DNA of 64,000 bases from SAR202 cluster bacterium (lineage in GTDB: Bacteria; Chloroflexota; Dehalococcoidia; UBA6926; VFHL01), in assembly GCA_009392005.1 (NCBI GenBank), contig VFHL01000001.1, positions 23,966 to 87,965 on the forward strand, read 5' to 3'. Positions 50,698-59,050 of the stretch are shown one piece after another. How positions within the stretch are numbered: the first letter of the stretch is position 1; every line of letters begins with the position of its first letter. Below the pieces are notes generated by a model. That model was given only the letters and a program-made list of their open reading frames with translations. It was not told where the DNA came from and searched no databases. Made by a program: the position numbers and the translations under genes.

Positions 50698-51549
50698 TCA
50701 TGGTTTCTCTTGAAAAAGGTGGATGTATTCTCGTTCTGTTAGATTGTTTCTTATAGTCGTTGTGATCGTAATTGCTGCCGCCGTTGGAAGAGCAGTTGCA
50801 TATAATCCGAGAGCTATGAACATGAAGCTATCGATTAGGATCGGACCAATTTGAATTGAAAATTGTAGGACGAGATCTAAAACACCTGCGGCTGTCAGGA
50901 ACAAATAAGGGCTTGAAAAGACTTGTCCCGCGATGTTGAGGAGCCACCAACGCTGCTCCAGCATGTCTGTATAGGTCGCTTGTGCGGGATCAAAGTCAGT
51001 TTCAATCGAATCCGGGACAAGTGTTTTTTCGCTATGACCCTTGAGGTGCCGCATTCGTGCTTCAATGACTGTTGCATGAGAATCATGGACAGCCAGTTTG
51101 ATGAGCAACCAGGATGCTGTTGCAGATAACCCTAGCGCGATCACGAGCAAGCTTGGATTTGATGCAAAGACTCCAATTGTTATGCCTCCGAACACACACG
51201 GGGTTACAATCGCGTCATTAATACGGTCCAGATACTCTCCGGTCAAGCTACTAATATTTTTGAAACGTGCGATTTTTCCGTCACAATAGTCCAAAACGAT
51301 ACTGAGCATGTAGATCCCAGATGCGATTGCCATTATCTCACGCGTACCAGTGGCAAAAAGTCCCGCGGCAATGATTCCGATTGCTAGGCCAAACAAAGTG
51401 ATTTGGTTCGGAGTTATCGGGGTTCGTATCAATATCCATACTAAATAAATCGAGATATGGCCAGGGATAATGTCAGAGAGATTCAGTCCCTGCTGGAATT
51501 CTCGCTGTTTGAACGCGGTATTTTTCAAATTACGTAAGGATTTTGACAT
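50698..51549 (-). CDS. CDP-alcohol phosphotransferase family protein in phosphonate operon
   Basis: Complete CAP motif DYCDGKIARFKNISSLTGEYLDRIND (D-x2-D-G-x2-A-R-x8-G-x3-D-x3-D) plus multiple TM. Confidence 0.9.
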   Translation of the reverse strand: MSKSLRNLKNTAFKQREFQQGLNLSDIIPGHISIYLVWILIRTPITPNQITLFGLAIGIIAAGLFATGTREIMAIASGIYMLSIVLDYCDGKIARFKNISSLTGEYLDRINDAIVTPCVFGGITIGVFASNPSLLVIALGLSATASWLLIKLAVHDSHATVIEARMRHLKGHSEKTLVPDSIETDFDPAQATYTDMLEQRWWLLNIAGQVFSSPYLFLTAAGVLDLVLQFSIQIGPILIDSFMFIALGLYATALPTAAAITITTTIRNNLTEREYIHLFQEKP

Positions 51550-51601
51550 TTCGTTTCTCCCGCTTCTATTACACTTGTAATAGTGGTGTTAGGAACATTT
51601 T

Positions 51602-52759
51602 CTAGCTCAGTGATGCGGTCATCTGGTCCCAAGATTCGCTAAGGATGTGCTCCACATCTTCTAATGAAGCGTTAGTAAAGTTATTATCTGCGCGGGCCGG
51701 TGTCAATGCTTCTGAAGCCAAAGCGATCACCGCCTCTTTGGAACCAATAAGATTATTGAGGTTTGAATAGGTGTTGCTGATCGCAAGAATGTTTTTAATG
51801 GTATCTCCGAGCGTCTCATGCGAGTTGAAACCTATTGGTTCAACAAGCCATTGCAATCTATCTGGATCTCTACTGGCGTTAAATTGGAGAACTGGGACGA
51901 TTGTAAAGGCGCACGCTAATCCGTGAGGAACACCGAAGCGCAGTGTGAGTGGATAAGAAATTGAGTGAGAGAGTGTCGTGCGTGTACTGCTAATTGCGAG
52001 TCCTGCGAACAGACTCGATTGAAGCATTCGAGATCTTAAATCTTGATTTTTTAGGTCGTTTAGTAGTTTGGGCAGCGTTGATAAAGCGAGCGGAACGCTT
52101 TGATTGGCAAATGCAGTTGCTACTGGGTTTCTTTGCCTGCTCCACAATGACTCTAAACCTTGGCAGAATGCATCTAAACCGGTTGTAAGGGTTACATCAC
52201 GTGATACGCTGAGACTCAGGGCCGGATCGAGTATTGCGACATTCGGGTTCAAAAGACTTGTAGCAAAAGAGTGTTTCTTACCTGAGGGTCGATCCCATAC
52301 AGTAGCGAATGGAGTAACTTCTGCTCCTGTTCCCGCTGTTGTTGGGATTGCTATCACTGGAATTGGCTGCAGTTCCGGAAGAGTCTCGTTTTTTGTCAGG
52401 TGGGATCGTAGATGGAAAGTGGTTTCGCTGAGAAGACAGGAAAGAATTTTTGCGGTATCGATTGTGCTTCCGCCGCCGAGGCCAATAACACAATCAAAGT
52501 GTTGTTTCTCGAATTGGTTGGCGGCTTGTTCTAGGTCAACGATCTGTGGCTCGGGATCAACGATATCGTAGACGGTTATATTTTTGTTTGGCAGCAGGCT
52601 TGTTAGCTGATTAGTGGTACCTCGTTTTGTTGTCCCGGACGTGGTTACGATAAGGATATTCTTCCAAGGAACAACGTTTGTTACCTCGTTTAAGGTTCCG
52701 ACTCCAAAGATGATTCGAGTCGAATTTTCATATTGGTATGGTGAAATATTGATGTTCAA
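51602..52759 (-). CDS. Iron-containing alcohol dehydrogenase, candidate phosphonoacetaldehyde reductase
   Basis: IIFGVGTLNEV, DCVIGLGGGSTIDTAK, IPTTAGTGAEVTPFATVWD; located between ppd and CAP genes. Confidence 0.85.
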   Translation of the reverse strand: MNINISPYQYENSTRIIFGVGTLNEVTNVVPWKNILIVTTSGTTKRGTTNQLTSLLPNKNITVYDIVDPEPQIVDLEQAANQFEKQHFDCVIGLGGGSTIDTAKILSCLLSETTFHLRSHLTKNETLPELQPIPVIAIPTTAGTGAEVTPFATVWDRPSGKKHSFATSLLNPNVAILDPALSLSVSRDVTLTTGLDAFCQGLESLWSRQRNPVATAFANQSVPLALSTLPKLLNDLKNQDLRSRMLQSSLFAGLAISSTRTTLSHSISYPLTLRFGVPHGLACAFTIVPVLQFNASRDPDRLQWLVEPIGFNSHETLGDTIKNILAISNTYSNLNNLIGSKEAVIALASEALTPARADNNFTNASLEDVEHILSESWDQMTASLS

Positions 52760-52767
52760 AATAAGAC

Positions 52768-53472
52768 CTAGCTGAAAAGAATCCTTGCTTCCGTTAAGTC
52801 TTCAAGAGTATCAATTTCAAACCAGGGTGATCCGTTTGTTGCGAGCAAGTCAAATTCAAAACCTTCGCGTGCCATTTTGTTGAATGCAGCTGTATCGTAT
52901 GATTGGAATTCATTATTTGCCAACATCTCATCAATCGTTTCATGCAATAGGCTTGCAGCTGGGGAAGAAAAGCGTGCGATACCTATCCATTCACCTGCGG
53001 CTTCGTTCAGTGGAATTGATTTGTCTGACTCAACAAACTTGTTGTCTTTTGTACGGACTTTCATCGCTTCTTCATCAATGGATGAGAAGTCGACAACAAG
53101 AGAAGCATTGTTAATTTCGTTTTCCATTAAAATGCCTGAAAGAATTTCTGGAGCATAGATAAGGTCGCCATGTAAATAAAGAAATTCTTCGTTTGGAATC
53201 GTGTTGAGAGCAAACCATAATGAACCCATGTTGTTTGTTTGGGCATAGAAGGGGTTGTGAACATAGCGAATGTCCGGTCCCACGTGCTCTTGAATCTGCT
53301 CGCGCATCGCTCCGACAACCATCGTTATCTGGCTAATTCCTTGGTTGCGTAAGGTTTCGATAGAGCGTGTGATAAGAGAACGATCACCCACTGGTAATAG
53401 CCCTTTTGGAGTATCGTTAGTGAGCGGTCGAAGCCTTGATGAAAGGCCTGCTGCAACAATAATCGCGTGCAT
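52768..53472 (-). CDS. Sugar-phosphate-type nucleotidyltransferase, candidate phosphonate cytidylyltransferase
   Basis: MHAIIVAAGLSSRLRPLTNDTPKGLLPVGDRSLITRSIETL; 234 aa; operon position. Confidence 0.85.
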   Translation of the reverse strand: MHAIIVAAGLSSRLRPLTNDTPKGLLPVGDRSLITRSIETLRNQGISQITMVVGAMREQIQEHVGPDIRYVHNPFYAQTNNMGSLWFALNTIPNEEFLYLHGDLIYAPEILSGILMENEINNASLVVDFSSIDEEAMKVRTKDNKFVESDKSIPLNEAAGEWIGIARFSSPAASLLHETIDEMLANNEFQSYDTAAFNKMAREGFEFDLLATNGSPWFEIDTLEDLTEARILFS

Positions 53473-53474
53473 TT

Positions 53475-54038
53475 TTATCCGAGATGCGCGCTAAACCGGT
53501 CTCTAATTTCAACAGCAGTTAGATCAACGCGGCCTATTCCAGGGACGGGGGCAATGCTACATTTTACTAATATCAGGTGTGGGCCCGGAGAAGTTTTGCA
53601 TGCCGCTATCTCTGTCTTGATTCCTTCATCGTCATCAACGCGGTGAACGCTTTGGTATCCAGCTGCACTTGCTATGTCGTCTAGCGCGATTTGTGAGCTA
53701 ATTGTGGGTTGTGCACCTGTTGACTCATATGATTCGTTATCAAGGATAACGTGGATAAGGTTTGCTGGAGTCTCGGACGCAATCAGGGCGAGCGTTCCCA
53801 TACTCATAAGGGCGCTTCCATCACCTTCTAAAATGACAGTCTCGCGCTCCGGATTTAGTAAAGAGACACCGAGAGCTACTGAAGAAGTCAAGCCCATTGA
53901 GCCGATCATGTAGAAATTCCCTGGGCGGTCTTTTGCAGCATATACTTCGCGGGTAATCATTCCCGTTGTACTAAGAACAGCTGTTTCATCATCAAGCTGT
54001 TCAAGAATAGATTCGATCGCTTTTGAGCGTGCAATCAT
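53475..54038 (-). CDS. Phosphonopyruvate decarboxylase, TPP-binding (C-terminal/beta) subunit
   Basis: MIARSKAIESILEQLDDETAVLSTTGMITREVYAAKDRPGNFYMIGSMGLTSSVALGVSLL, TPP motif GDGSALMSMGTLALIASETPANLIHVILDN; ATGA overlap with upstream subunit. Confidence 0.88.
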   Translation of the reverse strand: MIARSKAIESILEQLDDETAVLSTTGMITREVYAAKDRPGNFYMIGSMGLTSSVALGVSLLNPERETVILEGDGSALMSMGTLALIASETPANLIHVILDNESYESTGAQPTISSQIALDDIASAAGYQSVHRVDDDEGIKTEIAACKTSPGPHLILVKCSIAPVPGIGRVDLTAVEIRDRFSAHLG

Positions 54039-54535
54039 GATAACAGTCCTGCTCTTACTAGGAGGGCCCCGGGTACAGATTGTTCTTGTATTTCTGTGAG
54101 GAGGCGATCTAGTGTGGCTTCCCAATCCTCTACTTCCAGCTGCTCCACCGGCATGTCCAGTGTCGAAAGCATTTCTGGAGTCTTCACACCCATGATCCAA
54201 TGCTCTGGGGCATCGTTTGGTGGCCCCCCGAACCCACGCCATCCGATGATTAATAATGCGGGGACCTTATACAACAAGTTGAATGATGTTAACGGGTTAA
54301 TGATATTTCCGACGCCAGAGTTTTGCATAACAACGGCACCATTCTTTCCGCTTAATGCCGCGGCACTAACAACGCCCAAGGCCACATCTTCCCGAACAGC
54401 TGGCACGTATTTAATTTCTGTATCATTCAAAAGATCGTTATATGCGGGGCCGAAGGTCGAATCAGGAACGCCAGCAAAAAAGCCAAATCCTCGGGATTTT
54501 AAAGCAGCCCAAAATTCAGTGGATGGTATAGTCAT
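54035..54535 (-). CDS. Phosphonopyruvate decarboxylase, N-terminal/alpha subunit
   Basis: GFGFFAGVPDSTFGPAYNDLL, AVVMQNSGVGNIINPLTSF, ALLIIGWRGFGGPPNDAPEHWIMG. Confidence 0.88.
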   Translation of the reverse strand: MTIPSTEFWAALKSRGFGFFAGVPDSTFGPAYNDLLNDTEIKYVPAVREDVALGVVSAAALSGKNGAVVMQNSGVGNIINPLTSFNLLYKVPALLIIGWRGFGGPPNDAPEHWIMGVKTPEMLSTLDMPVEQLEVEDWEATLDRLLTEIQEQSVPGALLVRAGLLS

Positions 54536-54543
54536 GGATTCAC

Positions 54544-56280
54544 TTACCTCGTTGAAATTGTTGCGATTTCTTTTTCTGCGATTTTTACATCTTCCGGAGT
54601 ATGTATTTCCATCCAACCTTTCGGTGTCTCGAGTCCGTGAATTTCATACCCTTTGTCAATCATTTCTTGAAGCAGATCTGTCACGCCAGCTCGTTGGAGC
54701 GATTCGGCTTCGTGGAATTGCCCTGATGAGTTAGCGATACTTTCATCATAAATCTCTAAAAGGGCACGTGCTCCTCCGGGGGAGAAGTAGGCGAGTCCAA
54801 TAAACTCGTAGTCAGCTTTTTCTAACTCAATATTCTTGCCGACTTGAACGATCTTATTTACGGAAGCTGGTTTCAAGCTACGGTATTGAGGTTCATAACT
54901 TTTACTACTAACCACGAGATCAAGCCGTTTATCAATATCATGTTTGTGGTAGGTGTATGAATTGTCAACGCCGAGCACAATGTCTTCGGCCGAACCAATT
55001 AAGCGGTCAATGATACCTGCGTCAAAGAGAATATCTGAATATATGAGCAGGAATCCCTCGTGCATATTGTCTCGTGCGGTGATGAGAGAATGTAGGGAAT
55101 GGTGTTCCGCATATGAGGTGTTATCAATGAGGTCTAGATTTGGCGCAGATTTGTAGGTTTCATCAAATTGTGCGCCTGCGTTCCCGCGAACGACGACTAC
55201 CTGTTTCAGTCCCGACTTTCGTATTGCTTCGAGCTGATAATCAAGAAGGCTTTTCCCGCCTACAGGGATCAAGGATTTTGGCGCATCGGGAAAGTTTGCG
55301 TCTTGCCCTGCAGAGGGAATGATTGTCGGTATTTGCAGAGAGCGACTGCGCTCTCGATCGAGATCAAGGATTTTGTCAAACCCGACACTTGACGCAACTT
55401 CTTTTACGGGTGCGATTTGCGCATCGACTTGGAAGCTACTTCCAGTGTCCAGTATCGTTTTTGCTGCATCTTGCATTGCTTTGTACGATGCCCGTAATAA
55501 TTGGTTTGCATGGATTATGACATCGAACCCGAGCTCTGCGAGTTCGGTATCTGGGTGTTGGTTGTATGTAGTGGGAACACTGACAAGGATTGGGCGTCTT
55601 CCAGCTGCTTTACAAATATTTTCATATTCCTTCACAAATTGGAATAAGTCATCAGGGTCACGCTGGTTTGAGTGAATCATCACTCCATCAACGCCGGCTT
55701 CAATGTATTTGGTGGCTCTGTTCAACGCGTCTTCTAAGCCTGTACCAGCGATCAAGCTCTCGATTCGCGAAATCACCATGAACTCTTTTGTCAGGGTCAC
55801 TTGCTTCCCATATGCGATCTTTGCTGCAAAAGTATCGGGATCTTCAAGTGCTTGTGATGCGGAATTATCTAGGCTGTTTCGTTTTGGGAAAACTTTATCT
55901 TCGATGATGACAGCAGAAATTCCCATGCGTTCGAGATTTCTGACAAGGTATTGGAATTGTGCTGGCTCGCCACCCGTATCACCGTCTACAACTAAAGGAA
56001 TTGACGTGACGTTTAGTATTTCGTTGATTGTATGCAATCGCGATTCAATACCGATGATGGAGGCATCAGGAAATCCTTTTGTTGCGGAATCTGTCAGGCT
56101 ACTTTCCCATATCCCGTCAAATGTAATAGATTCGCCATCTATGTTGCCTACAGCGTTTTCTGCTGCGATTCCACTCAGTCCGCTGTGAGCTTCCATTAAT
56201 CGCACGAATCCCTTTTGTTCAATTGCAGTGGTAAGAGATCGAATTCGTTCCGATGGTGTTATTTGGTCTCTTGTAGTCAT
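54544..56280 (-). CDS. pepM: Phosphoenolpyruvate mutase fused to C-terminal nucleotidyltransferase-like domain
   Basis: PepM signature EDKVFPKRNS (EDK-x5-NS, residues 127-136), DGDTGGEPAQFQYLVRNLERMG; from about residue 317 an NTase-like fold IPTIIPSAGQDANFPDAPKSLIPVGGKSLLDYQLEAI. Confidence 0.93.
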   Translation of the reverse strand: MTTRDQITPSERIRSLTTAIEQKGFVRLMEAHSGLSGIAAENAVGNIDGESITFDGIWESSLTDSATKGFPDASIIGIESRLHTINEILNVTSIPLVVDGDTGGEPAQFQYLVRNLERMGISAVIIEDKVFPKRNSLDNSASQALEDPDTFAAKIAYGKQVTLTKEFMVISRIESLIAGTGLEDALNRATKYIEAGVDGVMIHSNQRDPDDLFQFVKEYENICKAAGRRPILVSVPTTYNQHPDTELAELGFDVIIHANQLLRASYKAMQDAAKTILDTGSSFQVDAQIAPVKEVASSVGFDKILDLDRERSRSLQIPTIIPSAGQDANFPDAPKSLIPVGGKSLLDYQLEAIRKSGLKQVVVVRGNAGAQFDETYKSAPNLDLIDNTSYAEHHSLHSLITARDNMHEGFLLIYSDILFDAGIIDRLIGSAEDIVLGVDNSYTYHKHDIDKRLDLVVSSKSYEPQYRSLKPASVNKIVQVGKNIELEKADYEFIGLAYFSPGGARALLEIYDESIANSSGQFHEAESLQRAGVTDLLQEMIDKGYEIHGLETPKGWMEIHTPEDVKIAEKEIATISTR

Positions 56281-56705
56281 CCATTTGTCCTCGAAGAATT
56301 ACTTTTCACGTTGATTACATTACTTGTGCACTATCGAATTAGCCGTAACAGGATACATTTTATGTACGTTATCTGTCCACTCTGCGGTGCCTCGGGCACC
56401 TTGCAATTTCGTTTCCACTGCATCTGAGATCATCACGTGGCGTTGTTAGGTTGGGTATTTTCTCACGTTTCTCTCCGCTGACTGGTACAACCTGTCCTTC
56501 CTTTGATGCACAACCACTGTTGTTTTACCCAAGGTTTTGTATGCTGAATCTTTATTAAGTTTTGTGAGGTGTTTCGTATTAATTGACAAGCTAACCGAAT
56601 GGATCATAGACTTGCCGTGTATGTGTTTGTTATCTATTTTCACGCGAATAATAAGCCTGTTTAAATGATGACGTTTGTTGATAACTTCAAGGAAAGATTC
56701 ACAGA

Positions 56706-57701
56706 TTGAAAACGATTGTTACTGGTGGTTCTGGATTGATCGGGAGCCATTTGACAAAGCGACTTATCGAACTTGGCAGAGATGTCATAGTTGTGGACGA
56801 CTTTTCCCGTGGGAATGAGTTGAACTTTAGTGATCTTGGAATCAAACCTGAAATCAAGAAAATTGATTTGCGTGATCTTGAAAAACTGAAGACAGAGTTT
56901 AAGGGTGTAGAATCTGTTTTTCATTTAGCTGCACGCGTGGGCAGTTTAGATTGGCTCCATGGGACGAAAATGCGTGATTTGGCGTGGTTTCAAGATAACT
57001 GTGCGATCGATGCGAATGTGTTTCGCGCATGTATTGAGAACAGCGTTGGAAGAATTGTTTACCCATCAAGTGCAGCAGTTTATCCGATTCATGAACAAGA
57101 GCATGCGGGCGCAGTTTTCTCTGAAGACGATCTAGATTTGGCACATGTCCGCACACAAACGATTGACCCTGACGGTGGGTATGGATGGGCAAAATTAGTA
57201 GGGGAAGTCCAATTGTCTTGGGCGGCTGACATTAAGATTAGTGTTGCCCGCTTATTCAATGTTTATGGAGAAAATTTTGCGCTTGATCAAACAGCACCCG
57301 TTATACCGTCCCTGATCCGGCGACTTCTTGAAAATCCCAAGGGCCCATTTGTTGTTTGGGGAGATGGAGAGCAGACACGAGATTTCCTCTATGTGTCTGA
57401 TTGCGTAGATGCCTTGATCAAGCTAGAAGACATCGCTACGAGCCCAATGAATATTGTCAATCTTGGGGCTGGTTCAAATGTGTCAATTGGCAATATTGCG
57501 AAATTGATTGTTGAGATATCTGGCTTTGATGCGGAAATTCAGTTTGATGTAGAAAAACCAGTAGGGCCGATAAGCCGACAACCGGATATTTCAAAAGCGA
57601 ATGCGCTTCTAGGATGGTATCCGGAGGTGGATTTTGAAACTGGGTTGCGTCGTGTTTACTCTTGGTTGCAGAAGCGTTTGAACGAGGCGTCCAGATCATA
57701 G
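56706..57701 (+). CDS. NAD-dependent sugar epimerase/dehydratase (SDR)
   Basis: TIVTGGSGLIGSHLTKRLIELGRDVIVVDDFSRGN, YPSSAAVYP, YGWAKLVGEVQLS. Confidence 0.88.
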   Translation: MKTIVTGGSGLIGSHLTKRLIELGRDVIVVDDFSRGNELNFSDLGIKPEIKKIDLRDLEKLKTEFKGVESVFHLAARVGSLDWLHGTKMRDLAWFQDNCAIDANVFRACIENSVGRIVYPSSAAVYPIHEQEHAGAVFSEDDLDLAHVRTQTIDPDGGYGWAKLVGEVQLSWAADIKISVARLFNVYGENFALDQTAPVIPSLIRRLLENPKGPFVVWGDGEQTRDFLYVSDCVDALIKLEDIATSPMNIVNLGAGSNVSIGNIAKLIVEISGFDAEIQFDVEKPVGPISRQPDISKANALLGWYPEVDFETGLRRVYSWLQKRLNEASRS

Positions 57702-57810
57702 GCGGTTGCTGCGGTACAACCATTGAACACATTAGTGCCATGGTCAACGAATTACCGGATACAATAGGTGCCCGTCGCTAGTTAATAATGGTGAATAGAA
57801 AGGAAGAGTT

Positions 57811-58080
57811 ATGAAAATTATAATCAGTGCGGAACTTACAAAAGGTTACGCGCTTTGGAAAAATCTTTTTTTGGGTACAGATTCTCAAAGAGAAAAATAT
57901 GGGGTTAAAGTTTTGGCATATGGTCATGCCCAAGATAATGAAAATAAAATTTACCAAGTTCTTGAAGTAGAGTCTATGGAGAAAATGCAAGAAGGTTTGC
58001 AAGACCCTGAGATAGCTAAACTGAGAACAGATGCAGGTGTTAATTTAGATTCCCAAGAAGTTGTATTGTTAGTTGAGTGA
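57811..58080 (+). CDS. Small conserved-looking protein of unknown function (89 aa, possibly DUF3764-like)
   Basis: MKIIISAELTKGYALWKNLFLGTDSQREKYGVKVLAYGHAQDNENKIYQVLEVESMEKMQEGLQDPEIAKLRTDAGV...; SD GGAAGAG; overlaps the following GT2 start. Confidence 0.65.
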   Translation: MKIIISAELTKGYALWKNLFLGTDSQREKYGVKVLAYGHAQDNENKIYQVLEVESMEKMQEGLQDPEIAKLRTDAGVNLDSQEVVLLVE

Positions 58081-58951
58081 CATTTCGGTTGTGATTCCAA
58101 CAAAAAATCGTGCTGATCATATTGGGTTGTGCTTGGAGTCTATTTTTGGCCAAACCATGCTGCCACGCGAGTTAGTAATCGTGGATTCTAGTGATACCCG
58201 TGAATTGGAGGTCATTTTAGAGCGTTTTGATGGCCGTGGTGTTTCTATCGAGTACATTTTTATGCAGGCCAATCCGATGGAAGCCAGGAATATTGGAGCA
58301 GAGTACACAAGTGGTGATATCTTGACGTTTATTGATGACGATACGGTTTTGGATCAAGATTGCTTGATGGAAATCAGCCGAGTGTTTGAACAGGATCAAC
58401 GAGGAATCGTTGGTGCGACGACAGCAGAGTACACTACGCCAGACAGTAATATGGTTCGCAATTTTGTATTTTTAAGAATCCTTTTGCCAATGTATCAAGT
58501 GTTTGCAAGGATATTTTTGTTATTACGCTATGGTGATGGAAAGCTATTAATTTCCGGGCATAGTACGATTATCCGTCCTGGCAGTATAAAGTCACCAGTT
58601 TCTGTTGAATACGTAACCGGTGCGAATATGTCGTTCAGAAGAGCCGTGTTTTTTGAATTTAAATTTGATAAAGCAATCTCGTTTGAAGATAACGATATTT
58701 CTTTCAGAGTTTCTAGAAAATACGATATTTTGTACGTCCCTTCGGCCCGCTATCAAAACAACCGAGCACTTTCGGGAGGTCAAGGAGGGGTTTGGTGGTA
58801 TATCAAAGATATTCGGGGGTATAGGAATTACTTTCGAAAGAACTTTCCCGATACTTTAAAATATCGTATAGCTTTTTATTGGTCTGCTCTTGGGATGTTT
58901 ATTCGAGGTTTGGTTGGTGTAGCCTTGAGACCAATTTTGAGACGAAGATGA
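58073..58951 (+). CDS. Glycosyltransferase family 2
   Basis: DISVVIPTKNRADHIGLCLESIFGQTMLPRELVIVDSSD, LTFIDDDTVLDQDCL, VTGANMSFRRAVFFE; TTG start. Confidence 0.88.
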   Translation: MSDISVVIPTKNRADHIGLCLESIFGQTMLPRELVIVDSSDTRELEVILERFDGRGVSIEYIFMQANPMEARNIGAEYTSGDILTFIDDDTVLDQDCLMEISRVFEQDQRGIVGATTAEYTTPDSNMVRNFVFLRILLPMYQVFARIFLLLRYGDGKLLISGHSTIIRPGSIKSPVSVEYVTGANMSFRRAVFFEFKFDKAISFEDNDISFRVSRKYDILYVPSARYQNNRALSGGQGGVWWYIKDIRGYRNYFRKNFPDTLKYRIAFYWSALGMFIRGLVGVALRPILRRR

Positions 58952-59050
58952 ATAGTTTGTCTTGAATGTGCAATCTAGATGTTTTATGGGCTGATTACAT
59001 GTGGAAAGTGAAATGAAAAGGTTTGATTGTGTGATTGGAAGGTTTAAATA

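Noticed and set aside
53475-54242. Longer start for the decarboxylase beta subunit (255 aa ORF)
   Set aside because: The first 68 residues are Arg/Gly-rich antisense-like sequence lying in the alpha subunit in another frame; ATG at 54038 with ATGA overlap is far more plausible
54096-54734. 212 aa plus-strand ORF opposite the decarboxylase/pepM genes
   Set aside because: Antisense shadow of well-supported coding genes, low-complexity Ser/Thr-rich composition
55703-56188. 161 aa plus-strand ORF opposite pepM
   Set aside because: Antisense shadow ORF of pepM
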